From the NCBI RefSeq assembly GCF_900167455.1, contig NZ_FUWJ01000002.1, forward strand, positions 682,305 through 746,304: 64,000 nucleotides of DNA, read 5' to 3'. A model generated the notes under the pieces. The model saw only the letters and a list, made by a program, of their open reading frames with translations, was not told where the DNA came from and ran no database searches. Below, piece by piece: positions 27,608-36,939 of the stretch. Source of the DNA: Enhydrobacter aerosaccus (GTDB lineage Bacteria; Pseudomonadota; Alphaproteobacteria; Reyranellales; Reyranellaceae). The position numbers were made by a program, and so were the translations under genes. The number at the start of each line of letters is the position of its first letter. Within the stretch, counting starts at the first letter, position 1.

Positions 27608-28495
27608 ATGACCATCGACGCCACGTACCTCCTTCAGCTCACGCTGAACGGCATCGCGCTCGGGCTGCTGTACGCCCTGATTGCCGTCGGTCTGTCCCTG
27701 ATCTTCGGGGTGATGGAGATCATCAATTTCGCGCATGGCGAAATCCTGATGCTGGGCGCCTTCGCGATGACGTTCGCCCTGCCGGTGCTGGGGCTGCTTT
27801 ACTGGCCGGCCCTGGCCGCGGCGATCCTGGCCACCATGCTGGCGGGTCTGCTCATCTACGAGGTCCTGCTGGCGCGTCTGAGGACGGATGAATTCGAGCG
27901 CAGCATCCTGATCACGCTGGGCCTGTCGATCATCCTTATCCATACCGCGCAGTACTTTTTCACCGCGACGCCGCGGATGGTCGACACGCAATACGGCTTC
28001 GACGGGGTCGAGATCGGGACGATACGCCTGACCTGGACACGGCTGATCGGGGCTGCGGCCGCGCTGGTGGCCTTCGCCGGACTCTATCTCACGCTGCGGT
28101 TCACGCAGTTCGGACGCGCCATGCGCGCGATCGCGCAGAACCGGGAGGCGGCACTGATGGTCGGCATCCGGCCGCGCGTCGTGGCGCGCAACGCCATGAT
28201 CCTCGCCGCCGGACTGTGCGGCCTGGCCGGTTCGGCAATTGCTCCGATCCAGCTCGTCACGCCCTATATGGGGCAGTTCCTGATCTTCAAGGCCTTCGCC
28301 TTGGTGACGATCGGCGGGCTCGGCAATATTCCCGGCGCGGTCGTCGCCGCCGTCGCGCTGGGCCTGATCGAAAGCTGGGTTGGCGGCTTCTTCGCCAGCG
28401 CCTGGCAGGAAGGAGCGGTCTTCCTGGTGATGATCGTGGTTCTGCTGCTGCGGCCGGAGGGCCTGTTCAAGCGCGGAGGCATGCGCGTCGGATGA
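27608..28495 (+). CDS. livH: Branched-chain amino acid-type ABC transporter permease (LivH)
   Basis: Inner-membrane permease, 295 residues. It carries the classic LivH segment 'GVMEIINFAHGEILMLGAF' near residue 35, 'FGRAMRAIAQNREAALMVGI' (the coupling EAA-like loop) and the C-terminal 'LRPEGLFKRGG'. It starts the plus-strand run livH-livM-livG-livF-hyuA-hyuB-LLM, and its stop overlaps the livM start (ATGA). Confidence 0.92.
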   Translation: MTIDATYLLQLTLNGIALGLLYALIAVGLSLIFGVMEIINFAHGEILMLGAFAMTFALPVLGLLYWPALAAAILATMLAGLLIYEVLLARLRTDEFERSILITLGLSIILIHTAQYFFTATPRMVDTQYGFDGVEIGTIRLTWTRLIGAAAALVAFAGLYLTLRFTQFGRAMRAIAQNREAALMVGIRPRVVARNAMILAAGLCGLAGSAIAPIQLVTPYMGQFLIFKAFALVTIGGLGNIPGAVVAAVALGLIESWVGGFFASAWQEGAVFLVMIVVLLLRPEGLFKRGGMRVG

Positions 28496-29433
28496 AGCTT
28501 GCCGCAGCTCTTCTCGCGGCACTCGCCTTCGCCGCGCTCCCTGTCCTGACGTCTTCCAACTACGTCGTCGGTGTCGGCATCTCGGCGCTCATCTTCACCG
28601 CAGCCGCGGCGGCGCTCAATCTCGTCTATGGTTTCACCGGCTTGCTGTCGTTCGCCCAGCTCGGCTTCTGGGGCATTGGCGGCTATACCGCCGCGCTGAC
28701 CGTCGTGTCTCTTGGCGGTAGCTTCTGGACCGGTCTTCTCGCCGCGGCGCTGTTGAACGCGGTGATCGCCGTGCTCGTTGGTTACCCGATGCTGCGGACC
28801 AACCGGCATGCCTTCGTCATCTCCACCCTCACGTTTGCGCTTCTGGTTACCCTGATCGCCCGCGACTGGGTCAGCCTCACGCGCGGCCCGTTGGGCATCC
28901 CGGACCTGCCGGCACCGCAAGCTTTCGGTCTTCTCTTCGACACGCCGCGGAAATTCTACTGGATCGCCTGGATCTTCTCGGTCGCGGCAATCGCCTTCCT
29001 GTTCGCGCTCTGCAGCTCGCGGATCGGCCGCACGCTCGTGGCCATCAAGCAGAACGAGCCTCTGGTGCGGGCGCAGGGCATCTCGCCCATGCCCTACAAG
29101 CTCACCGCCTTCGCGCTCAGCGCCGCCATCACCGGCGCGGCGGGCGGCGTCTACTGCTTCAATCTGCGGATCATCGACCCGAGCTTTCTCGATTTCTATT
29201 ACATGCAGACCTTCCTGATCATCGTGATCATCGGCGGGGCCGGCAGCTTCTGGGGCGTGATCGCCTCCGGCATTGCCCTCTCCGCGCTGCCCGAGGTTCT
29301 GCGCTTCTCCGACGATTTCCGCATGATCATCTATGGCGTGATCCTGGTGATCGCGATGTTCGTCATGCCCTCGGGCGTCGCCGGATTGCTGCGTGAGCGC
29401 CGCGTCGCCCGGATGCGCGAGGCGTTGCGATGA
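28492..29433 (+). CDS. livM: Branched-chain amino acid-type ABC transporter permease (LivM)
   Basis: Second permease, 313 residues. 'LNLVYGFTGLLSFAQLGFWGIGGYTAAL' matches the LivM N-terminal signature, 'GRTLVAIKQNEPLVRAQGI' is the cytoplasmic coupling loop, and 'IIGGAGSFWGVIASGIAL' the late membrane segment. It overlaps livH and livG by four bases on either side, implying coupled translation. Confidence 0.92.
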   Translation: MKLAAALLAALAFAALPVLTSSNYVVGVGISALIFTAAAAALNLVYGFTGLLSFAQLGFWGIGGYTAALTVVSLGGSFWTGLLAAALLNAVIAVLVGYPMLRTNRHAFVISTLTFALLVTLIARDWVSLTRGPLGIPDLPAPQAFGLLFDTPRKFYWIAWIFSVAAIAFLFALCSSRIGRTLVAIKQNEPLVRAQGISPMPYKLTAFALSAAITGAAGGVYCFNLRIIDPSFLDFYYMQTFLIIVIIGGAGSFWGVIASGIALSALPEVLRFSDDFRMIIYGVILVIAMFVMPSGVAGLLRERRVARMREALR

Positions 29434-30227
29434 GCGCTATCCTTCGCGTTTCCGATCTGCGCAAATCCTACTCCGGCATCCATGCACTTGACGGCGTCTC
29501 CTTCGACGTCGAAGGCGGCAGCATCACCGGATTGATCGGACCGAACGGCTCCGGAAAGAGCACCGCCATCGACTGCATCTCCGGCTTCCAGAAGCTGGAC
29601 GGCGGCACGGTGACGCTCGGCGGCACCGATATCACCAGCCGACCCGCGCATCTCATCGCGCGCGCCGGCCTGATGCGCACATTCCAGACGGTACGTGTCT
29701 ATGACCGGCTGTCGCTTGCCGATAATCTGGCGATCGCCGCCCAGCAGTTCGATCCGGCCGGCTGGATCGACGAATTCCTGCGCACGAGGCGCTATCGGCA
29801 GGCTGTCGAGTCGTCAGAGCAACGGGCCCGCCAACTCGTCGAGTTGATCGGCCTGCAACGCTATTACGAGGCCGAGACAGGCATCCTCTCCTACGGCCAG
29901 AAGAAGCTGGTGGCGCTTGCGGCGGCGCTGATGCCGCACCCCAAGATCGTCGTCCTCGACGAGCCGGTGGCGGGCGTCAATCCAAGCCGCATCCGCGAGA
30001 TCGAAGTCGCCCTGCAGCAGCTCAACCGCGCCGGCGAGACGTTCCTGATCGTCGAACACAATGTCGAGTTCATCACCACACTCTGCCACCAGGTGATCGT
30101 GCTGGAGCAGGGCCGCAAGCTGACCGAGGGCACGGCGGCGGAGATCCACACCGATCCCCGTGTGCTCGAGGCCTATCTCGGCATCACGCCGGAGATGGCC
30201 GCAGCGGAAGTGCGGGGGGCGGCATGA
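29430..30227 (+). CDS. livG: ABC transporter ATP-binding protein (LivG)
   Basis: ATPase subunit of 265 residues with Walker A 'GPNGSGKST', a Q-loop near 'RTFQTVRVYDRLSLADNLAI', signature 'LSYGQKKLVALAAAL' (a degenerate form common in LivG), Walker B 'IVVLDEPVAGVNP' and the switch histidine in 'FLIVEHNVEF'. It overlaps livM and livF (ATGA). Confidence 0.93.
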   Translation: MSAILRVSDLRKSYSGIHALDGVSFDVEGGSITGLIGPNGSGKSTAIDCISGFQKLDGGTVTLGGTDITSRPAHLIARAGLMRTFQTVRVYDRLSLADNLAIAAQQFDPAGWIDEFLRTRRYRQAVESSEQRARQLVELIGLQRYYEAETGILSYGQKKLVALAAALMPHPKIVVLDEPVAGVNPSRIREIEVALQQLNRAGETFLIVEHNVEFITTLCHQVIVLEQGRKLTEGTAAEIHTDPRVLEAYLGITPEMAAAEVRGAA

Positions 30228-30955
30228 GCTCGCCCGTTCTCGAACTGGTCTCGGTGACGGCGGGCTACGGCGACAATCCGATCGTGCGCGATTTCTCCGC
30301 GCGGCTGCAGGCGGGCACGATCACGACCCTGATCGGCGGCAACGGCGCCGGCAAGTCGACGCTCCTGCGCGCCATCTATGGCACCAACAAGTTCTTCTCC
30401 GGCCAGATCGTTTTCAAGGACGAGCCCGTCGAGCGCCTGCCGCCCTGGGAACGGCTGAAACGCGGCATCGGCTTCGTGCCCCAGGGGCGGTGCAACTTCC
30501 CGGCCATGAGCGTGGGCGAGAATCTCAAGATGGGCTGCTATACGCTGGCATCGTCACGCCACGACGTCGCCATCGAGCGCGTGGTCAGCCTGTTTCCCCT
30601 GTTGCGGGAGAGATGGCGCACCGAGGCCGGCAACCTGTCGGGCGGCCAGCAGCAGATCCTGGAAATGGCGATGGTGCTCCTGCTCCAGCCCAGCCTGCTG
30701 TTGCTCGACGAGCCGTCGCTCGGCCTGTCGCCGAAGATGCAGGGCGATGTCTTCGCCACCGTGCAGCGCATCGCTGCAACGGGCGTGACGGTCCTGGTCG
30801 TGGAGCAGAATGTGCGCGGCGCGCTCTTGATTTCGGATCGCGCGCTGGTGATGGAACAGGGGCGCAAATTCATGGAAGGGCCGGCCGCCGAGGTGCGGAC
30901 CGATCCGCGTATCCGCCAAGCCTATCTTGGTGGCAATATCCAGACGGCAGCGTAG
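30224..30955 (+). CDS. livF: ABC transporter ATP-binding protein (LivF)
   Basis: Second ATPase, 243 residues. Walker A 'GGNGAGKST', 'GIGFVPQGRCNFPAMSVGEN' (typical LivF Q-loop region), signature 'LSGGQQQILEMA', Walker B 'LLLLDEPSLGLSP' and 'VLVVEQNVRGAL'. It completes the transporter, and the hydantoinase genes begin 15 bases later. Confidence 0.93.
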   Translation: MSSPVLELVSVTAGYGDNPIVRDFSARLQAGTITTLIGGNGAGKSTLLRAIYGTNKFFSGQIVFKDEPVERLPPWERLKRGIGFVPQGRCNFPAMSVGENLKMGCYTLASSRHDVAIERVVSLFPLLRERWRTEAGNLSGGQQQILEMAMVLLLQPSLLLLDEPSLGLSPKMQGDVFATVQRIAATGVTVLVVEQNVRGALLISDRALVMEQGRKFMEGPAAEVRTDPRIRQAYLGGNIQTAA

Positions 30956-30970
30956 GAAGGTATTGGAGTG

Positions 30971-33046
30971 ATGGACAAGGCAAGGCTTGCGGTCGATATC
31001 GGCGGCACGTTCACCGATCTCGCGCTCGAAGCAAACGGCAAGCGAACGAGCGTGAAAGTGCTCACGACGCCGCGGGCACCGGAAGAAGGCGTTCTGACCG
31101 GCATCGACGAGATCCTGAAGGCATCGGGGCTGAAGCCCGCCGACTTCAGCCTGATCATCCACGGCACGACGCTCGCAACCAACGCCATCATCGAGCGCAA
31201 GGGCGCCAAGACCGCGCTGGTCGTGACCGAAGGCTTCCGCGATTCGATCGAGATGGCCTTCGAGCACCGCTTCGAGCAGTACGACATCTTCATGCAGAAG
31301 CCGACGCCGCTGGTGGCGCGCGATCTGCGGTTCGGCGTTCCCGAGCGCCTGGACGGACGCGGCAACGTGCTGATCCCGCTCGACGAGGCAGCCGTCCGGG
31401 CGCTGGCGCCCAAGCTGAAGGCCGCCGGCATCGAGGCCATCGCGATCGGCTACATGCACGCCTATCTCGACGGCACGCACGAGCGCCGGACACGGGACAT
31501 CCTGAGCGAATTGCTGCCGGGCGTCTCGATCACGCTGTCGAGCGAGGTGTCGCCGGAGATCCGCGAATACGAGCGCTGGTCGACCGCCGTCGCCAACGCC
31601 TATGTCCAGCCGGTGATGGATCGCTATCTCGGCCGTCTCGACAAGGCACTGCAGGAGCGCGGCTTTGCCTGCCCGCTGTTCATGATCACCTCGGGCGGCG
31701 GCCTGACCGCGCTCGACACGGCGCGCAAGTTCCCGATCCGCCTGGTCGAATCCGGCCCGGCGGGCGGCGCGATCCTGGCCGCCTCGCTGGCCAAGCAGTG
31801 CGGCCTCGACAAGGTGCTGTCCTTCGACATGGGCGGCACGACGGCGAAGATCTGCCTGATCGACGATGGCGAGCCACAGCATTCGCGCACCTTCGAGGTG
31901 GCGCGGCAATACCGATTCATGAAGGGTTCGGGCCTGCCCCTGCGCATTCCCGTGATCGAGATGGTCGAGATCGGCGCGGGCGGCGGCTCGATCGCCCATG
32001 TCGATTCGCTGTCGCGCATCAATGTGGGACCGGAAAGCGCCGGCGCCGAACCCGGCCCGGCGAGCTACGGCCGCGGCGGCACTGAGCCCACGGTCACCGA
32101 TGCCAACGTCGTGCTGGGCCGCATCGATCCCGCCTACTTCGCCGGCGGGACCATCACGCTCTCCCTGGACAAGGCCGGCGCCGCCGTCGACAAGGCAGTC
32201 GGCAAGCCGCTGGGCCTGAAGCGCCTCGACGCCGCGTTCGGCATCAGCGAGATCGTCGAGGAGAACATGGCCAATGCCGCCCGCGTCCATGCCGTCGAGC
32301 GCGGCAAGGAACTGCAGAACCGGACCATGATCGCCTTCGGCGGCGGCGCCCCGCTCCACGCGGCGCGCCTGGCCGAAAAGCTCGGCATCGGCCGCGTGAT
32401 GGTGCCGAAAGGCGCCGGCGTCGGTTCGGCGGTCGGCTTCCTGATGGCGCCGGTGGCTTATGAGGTCGTGCGCAGCCGGTACGTCCAGCTCGATCCCGAG
32501 AAGTTCGACCCGGAGTACGTGAACAGGCTCTTTGCCGAGATGCATGCGGAAGCCGAGGCGATCGTGAAGGCCGCCGCCCCGCAGGCCAAGCTCGTCGCCA
32601 CCCGCACCGCCGACATGCGCTATCGCGGTCAGGGCCACGAGATCACTGTCGACCTGCCGGCCGGCGCGTTCACGGCAGCGTCTCGCGAAACGCTCGTGAA
32701 GCTCTACGAGGAGGGTTACGCCGCCACCTTCGGTCGGACCATTCCCGGCCTGACGGTGGAGATCATGAACTGGACGCTGCGGCTTGCCGCCGAACAGCCG
32801 CCGATGCCGAAGAGTCCGCCGCAGCCGGCCGACAAGGCGGCAACGCCGCGCCACAAGCGCCCGGTCTACGACGCCCTGGATCAGGACCTGACGGAGATTC
32901 CTGTCTATCATCGCAACGACCTTTCGGTCGGCAGCTACGTCCCCGGCCCCGCCGTTATCACCGAGGACGAAACGACCACCATCGTTCCCAAGAGCTTCGC
33001 GGCGCGCGTCAGCCCGATTGGCGCCATCCTGCTGGAGAAGGTGTGA
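30971..33046 (+). CDS. Hydantoinase/oxoprolinase family protein, subunit A (HyuA type)
   Basis: ATP-dependent ring-opening hydrolase subunit of the N-methylhydantoinase/5-oxoprolinase/acetone carboxylase beta family, 691 residues. Two sugar-kinase-like phosphate-binding motifs are visible: 'LAVDIGGTFTDLALE' (residues 7-21) and 'LSFDMGGTTAKICLI' (about 287). 'GTTLATNAIIERKG' and 'SGPAGGAILAASLAKQCG' are also family features. The GTG three bases upstream (30968) is an alternative start; AGGAAGG precedes both. Partner HyuB follows. The substrate, a cyclic amide or an activated carboxylation substrate, is not predictable. Confidence 0.9.
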   Translation: MDKARLAVDIGGTFTDLALEANGKRTSVKVLTTPRAPEEGVLTGIDEILKASGLKPADFSLIIHGTTLATNAIIERKGAKTALVVTEGFRDSIEMAFEHRFEQYDIFMQKPTPLVARDLRFGVPERLDGRGNVLIPLDEAAVRALAPKLKAAGIEAIAIGYMHAYLDGTHERRTRDILSELLPGVSITLSSEVSPEIREYERWSTAVANAYVQPVMDRYLGRLDKALQERGFACPLFMITSGGGLTALDTARKFPIRLVESGPAGGAILAASLAKQCGLDKVLSFDMGGTTAKICLIDDGEPQHSRTFEVARQYRFMKGSGLPLRIPVIEMVEIGAGGGSIAHVDSLSRINVGPESAGAEPGPASYGRGGTEPTVTDANVVLGRIDPAYFAGGTITLSLDKAGAAVDKAVGKPLGLKRLDAAFGISEIVEENMANAARVHAVERGKELQNRTMIAFGGGAPLHAARLAEKLGIGRVMVPKGAGVGSAVGFLMAPVAYEVVRSRYVQLDPEKFDPEYVNRLFAEMHAEAEAIVKAAAPQAKLVATRTADMRYRGQGHEITVDLPAGAFTAASRETLVKLYEEGYAATFGRTIPGLTVEIMNWTLRLAAEQPPMPKSPPQPADKAATPRHKRPVYDALDQDLTEIPVYHRNDLSVGSYVPGPAVITEDETTTIVPKSFAARVSPIGAILLEKV

Positions 33047-33048
33047 CC

Positions 33049-34785
33049 ATGAACATCAACGATCCTCTTTCGCCCATCCGCCTGCAGCTGATGTGGGACC
33101 GCCTGATCGCGGTCGTCGAGGAACAGGCGCTGGCCCTGATCCGTACCGGCTTCTCGACCTCGACGCGCGAAGCCGGTGATTTGTCCGCGGGCGTGTTCGA
33201 CCTGGACGGCGCCATGCTCGCCCAGGCGGTGACCGGCACGCCGGGACACATCAACTCGATGGCGCGGGCCGTGCGGCACTTCCTCGACAAGTTCCCGGCC
33301 ACGACCATGAAGGAAGGCGACATCTTCCTCACCAACGACCCCTGGAAAGGGACCGGCCATCTGCACGACTTCACCTTCGTCACGCCGACCTTCCGGCGCG
33401 GCAAGATGGTGGCGCTGTTCGCCTCGACCTGCCACGTGGTCGATATCGGCGGCCGGGGCATGACGACGGATGCCCGCAGCGTGTTCGAGGAAGGCCTCTA
33501 CATCCCGCTGATGCGCTTCGCCCATGGCGGCAAGGTGGACCAGACGCTGGTCGATATCGTCAGCGCCAACGTGCGCGAGCCGGTGCAGGTGGTGGGTGAT
33601 CTCTACTCGCTGGCGACTTGCAACGAGATCGGCTGCCGCCGCCTGATCGAGATGATGGACGAGTTCGCGATCGACGATCTCGGCCGGCTCGGCAAGCACA
33701 TCCTGGAGAAGTCCAAGCAGGCCTCGCTCGAGGCGATCGGCAAGATCAAGCCGGGCGAATACACCTTCTCGATGCGCATCGACGGCTACGACAAGCCGAT
33801 CGACCTGGTCGCGACGATGAAGATCGGCCCGACCGGCATCGACGTCGATTTCGCCGGCACATCGGGTGTCTCGGCCTACGGCATCAATGTGCCGGTCTGC
33901 TACACCGAGGCCTATTCCTCGTTCGGCGTGAAGTGCATCGTGGCGCCCAAGGTGCCCAACAACGAAGGCTCGTTGTCGGTCATCCGCATCACCGCGCCCG
34001 AGGACACGATCCTCAACGCCAAGAAGCCGGCACCGGTGGCGGCGCGTCATGTCACCGGCCAGATGCTGCCGGACGTGATGTTCGGCTGCCTGCACCAGGC
34101 GCTGGGCGGCCAGGTGCCCGCCGAGGGCACATCGTGCCTGTGGAACCTGTTCGCGCTGGGCGGGCCGGGCGCCACCGACGGCGATCCGGCCGAGACCGTG
34201 CATGCCCAGCAATTCAGCGTGATGAGCTTCCACGCCGGTGGCACCGGCGCCCGGCCGGGTCGCGATGGCCTCTCGGCCACCGCCTTCCCGAGCGGCGTGC
34301 GCAACGTGCCGATCGAGGTCAACGAAGCCGTGTCGCCGATCGTCGTCTGGAAGAAGGAATACCGCCAGGATTCCGGCGGCGCCGGCGAATTCCGCGGCGG
34401 CCTGGGCCAGATCATGGAAGTCGGCACGCTCGACAAGGCGCCGTTCGCCCTCAGCGCCTACTACGATCGCATCGACCATCCGCCGCGTGGTCGCGACGGC
34501 GGCCACGACGGCATTGCCGGGCGCGTCACCCTGTCCTCGGGCAAGGTGCTGCGCGGCAAGGGCCTGCAGACCGTGTCGCAGAAGGATCGCGTCATCATCG
34601 CCATGCCCGGCGGCGGTGGGCTCGGCGATCCGCGCAAGCGGCCGGTCGCGGCGGTGGCCGACGATGTGCGCCAGGGCTTCATCTCGGCCGAGGCGGCGCG
34701 GCGCGAATACGGCGTCGCCGTCACCGACGACGGCAGGGTCGACGAGGGTGAAACCGCCAGGCTGCGCGCCGTCGCGGCCGAGTAA
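33049..34785 (+). CDS. Hydantoinase/oxoprolinase family protein, subunit B (HyuB type)
   Basis: Partner subunit of the ATP-dependent hydantoinase/oxoprolinase family, about 578 residues. It has 'DPLSPIRLQLMWDRLIAVVEE', 'GTPGHINSMARAVRHFL', 'FLTNDPWKGTGHLHDFT' and the C-terminal glycine motif 'AMPGGGGLGDPRKRP'. A GTG at 33043 forming a GTGA overlap with hyuA is an equally possible start; the ATG at 33049 has the better spacing to GGAGAAGG. Together with HyuA it would cleave a cyclic amide with ATP hydrolysis. Confidence 0.9.
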   Translation: MNINDPLSPIRLQLMWDRLIAVVEEQALALIRTGFSTSTREAGDLSAGVFDLDGAMLAQAVTGTPGHINSMARAVRHFLDKFPATTMKEGDIFLTNDPWKGTGHLHDFTFVTPTFRRGKMVALFASTCHVVDIGGRGMTTDARSVFEEGLYIPLMRFAHGGKVDQTLVDIVSANVREPVQVVGDLYSLATCNEIGCRRLIEMMDEFAIDDLGRLGKHILEKSKQASLEAIGKIKPGEYTFSMRIDGYDKPIDLVATMKIGPTGIDVDFAGTSGVSAYGINVPVCYTEAYSSFGVKCIVAPKVPNNEGSLSVIRITAPEDTILNAKKPAPVAARHVTGQMLPDVMFGCLHQALGGQVPAEGTSCLWNLFALGGPGATDGDPAETVHAQQFSVMSFHAGGTGARPGRDGLSATAFPSGVRNVPIEVNEAVSPIVVWKKEYRQDSGGAGEFRGGLGQIMEVGTLDKAPFALSAYYDRIDHPPRGRDGGHDGIAGRVTLSSGKVLRGKGLQTVSQKDRVIIAMPGGGGLGDPRKRPVAAVADDVRQGFISAEAARREYGVAVTDDGRVDEGETARLRAVAAE

Positions 34786-34799
34786 GGGAGACCAGACGC

Positions 34800-35807
34800 A
34801 TGCGCGTAAGTGCCGGCCTGCCGACCGGAATGGAAGGCCTGACCTATCCGATCCCGTTCTCCGATCCGGAGAACGTCATCAGGATCGCGCAGGCGGCCGA
34901 GAAATTCGGCTACGACTCGGTGTGGGGCAACGACCACATGACGACGCAGAACTACGTGCGCGCCGAGTTTCCCGTCCCGCCCCGCTTCTGGGAGCCGCTG
35001 GTCACCTACGCCTTCGTGCTTAGCAACACCAAGACCATCAAGGTCGGCACCGGCATTCTGGTGCTGCCCATGCGCCACGATATCGTGGTGGCCGCCAAGC
35101 AGATCGCCACGCTCGACCATTTCGGCAAGGGCCGGCTCGAGCTCGGCGTCGGCATCGGCGCCTATCGCGAGGAATTCAAGGCGCTGCAGCCCGACAGCCG
35201 GATGGAGCGCGGCGACATCGTCGACGAGGGCCTGCAGGCGCTCAATCTTCTCTTCAACCAGCGCGTCGCGAGCTTCGACGGCAAGTTCTACAAGTTCAAG
35301 GACGTCGAGCTCTGGCCCAAGCCCTATCAGAAGAAGCTGCCGATCTATGTCGGCGGCAACAATGCCAACAACATCCGCCGGACCGTGCAATGGGCCGACG
35401 GCTGGCTGCCGGCCGGCATGCATGTCGACCGGCTGCGCGCTGGCGTGCAGAGCCTGCGCGAGGAGGCCGAAAAGGCCGGCCGCGACTGGCGGACCATCGA
35501 GGTCTGCCCGCAATTCATCGTCCATGTCGGCAGGACACGCGAAGCGGCGATCGAGAACTTCCGCAAGAGCCAGATGAACAAGCATCTCATCTCGCTCAGC
35601 AAATCGACGCTCAAGGGCCAGGGCACCGCGAGCCATGAGGACATCAACTTGATCGGCACGCCGTCGGAGATCGTCGAGAAGGCGCTCGCCTTCCGCGAGG
35701 CCGGCGTGACGCATCTCCTTGGTCTCTACTTCGCGGCCAATTCCGTCCCCGAGCTGCTGGATCAGATGCAGGTCTTCGCCGAGGAGGTGATGCCGAAGGT
35801 GAAGTAG
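34800..35807 (+). CDS. LLM class flavin/F420-dependent oxidoreductase, last gene of the liv-hyu run
   Basis: Luciferase-like (bacterial luciferase superfamily) TIM-barrel oxidoreductase of 335 residues. The family pattern is clear: 'LPTGMEGLTYPIPFSDPE', 'FGYDSVWGNDHMTTQNYV', 'VGTGILVLPMRHDIVVAAKQ', 'GRLELGVGIGAYREEF' and 'LPIYVGGNNANNIRRTVQWADGWLP'. The start lies 14 bases after hyuB, preceded by GGGAGA. A close paralogue lies at 51299-52291. Its place at the end of the hydantoinase run suggests a redox or monooxygenase step on the same substrate. F420 or FMN use cannot be decided by eye. Confidence 0.9.
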   Translation: MRVSAGLPTGMEGLTYPIPFSDPENVIRIAQAAEKFGYDSVWGNDHMTTQNYVRAEFPVPPRFWEPLVTYAFVLSNTKTIKVGTGILVLPMRHDIVVAAKQIATLDHFGKGRLELGVGIGAYREEFKALQPDSRMERGDIVDEGLQALNLLFNQRVASFDGKFYKFKDVELWPKPYQKKLPIYVGGNNANNIRRTVQWADGWLPAGMHVDRLRAGVQSLREEAEKAGRDWRTIEVCPQFIVHVGRTREAAIENFRKSQMNKHLISLSKSTLKGQGTASHEDINLIGTPSEIVEKALAFREAGVTHLLGLYFAANSVPELLDQMQVFAEEVMPKVK

Positions 35808-35818
35808 CTCACCTTCGG
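35793..35818. terminator. Perfect hairpin overlapping the stop codon, between convergent genes
   Basis: A 10-bp perfect stem (CCGAAGGTGA / TCACCTTCGG) with the six-base loop AGTAGC contains the TAG stop of the upstream gene in its loop. It lies between two convergent LLM genes and could end transcription from either side, though no T-run follows. Confidence 0.45.
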
Positions 35819-35838
35819 CTCATTCCCTGCCGTCGAGG

Positions 35839-36912
35839 CTACGCAAACGCCTTGCGGATTCGCGCCCAGTCGGCGAGCGCCTGTTCCTGTCCCGGGATGA
35901 GCTGGATCGTGAACTGCGTATAGCCGGCGGCGCGCAGCTGCTCGATGCGCCGCTTGATCTCCGCTTCCGTCGCCGTGAAGGACGTGCTGCGGATCAGGTC
36001 CGCGGTGACGAACCGCTTCTCCTCGGGCTTCAGGAACATCAGGTGCCCGCGATGGTTCTCGAGGTAAGGGGCATCCCTCGGCTCGAAGGTGCGCGCCAGC
36101 GCGATATAGCCTTCCAGTTCGGGCCGCCCCTTCGAGGGCATGCCCGTCGTTCCCGGCTTGAGCCCCGCCAGGGCTTCGTCGGCCGCGCGATGCAGCATCA
36201 CCGCCGCCCGCGGCCCGGCCTGCGCCAGGGCGCGTTCCGAATCGGCCGGCTCTCCCTCCTCGAGGACACAGCCCAGCGCGAAGGCGGTGGCCTTGAGGTC
36301 GTCGACCGGATGGTCAGCCGCGAGCCACGCGGCGCGCATGGCCTCGACCTCGCGCGCACCGTGCTCGGCCGAGGAGACGAAATCGATCCAGCCCGCCTTG
36401 AGCTTGGCGGTCAGCTCGCGCGTGTGCGGGCCGAACGCCGACAGGTGCAGCGGGATCGGATCGCGTGTGTTGAACAGCGGCAGCTCCGGATTGAGGAAGC
36501 GGATCTTGCGCTTCTGCCCTTCCATCTCGAAGTCGATCGTCTGGCCGCTCAGCAGGCCATAGACCTGCTGGATGTAGGTCTCCATGTCGCGCACCTTCAT
36601 GGCGCCGAAGCCCATCGCGCGGCGTGCGGTGAAGCCGGTGCCGACACCGAAGTCGATGCGGCCCGGCGCGAGTTGGTTCAGTGAGGCAAGTGCGTTGGCC
36701 GCAACCGGCGCGATCCGGTTCGACGGCACCAGCACGCCGGTGCCGAGACGGATCTTGTTCGTATTGACCGCCGCCGCGCCCATGGCGACGAAGCAGTCGG
36801 CGCTCAGCATCTGCGTGTCGTAGAACCAGGCGTGACTGAAGCCGAGCTCCTCGGCGCGCCGCACGACCTTCCACGAGTCGGCTGCCGTCGGCAGGGCAAT
36901 GCCGAAGTCCAT
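35839..36912 (-). CDS. LLM class flavin/F420-dependent oxidoreductase
   Basis: Luciferase-like TIM-barrel protein, 357 residues. It contains 'ALPTAADSWKVVRRAEELGF', 'RLGTGVLVPSNRIAPVAANALASLN', 'GRIDFGVGTGFTARRAMGF' and a C-terminal 'RIEQLRAAGYTQFTIQLIPGQE'. RBS-like AGGAGG lies upstream of the ATG at 36912. It is second in a minus-strand pair with the LLM gene at 36940-37800, separated by 27 bases, and convergent with the hyu-linked LLM gene. The substrate is unknown. Confidence 0.88.
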   Translation of the reverse strand: MDFGIALPTAADSWKVVRRAEELGFSHAWFYDTQMLSADCFVAMGAAAVNTNKIRLGTGVLVPSNRIAPVAANALASLNQLAPGRIDFGVGTGFTARRAMGFGAMKVRDMETYIQQVYGLLSGQTIDFEMEGQKRKIRFLNPELPLFNTRDPIPLHLSAFGPHTRELTAKLKAGWIDFVSSAEHGAREVEAMRAAWLAADHPVDDLKATAFALGCVLEEGEPADSERALAQAGPRAAVMLHRAADEALAGLKPGTTGMPSKGRPELEGYIALARTFEPRDAPYLENHRGHLMFLKPEEKRFVTADLIRSTSFTATEAEIKRRIEQLRAAGYTQFTIQLIPGQEQALADWARIRKAFA

Positions 36913-36939
36913 CGTTTCCTCCTGTTGTCGTTGATCGTT

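Noticed and set aside
30554..32911. A 785-codon open frame on the minus strand across livF and hyuA
   Set aside because: It is antisense to two genes with clear motifs, has no family-like sequence and crosses a real gene boundary.
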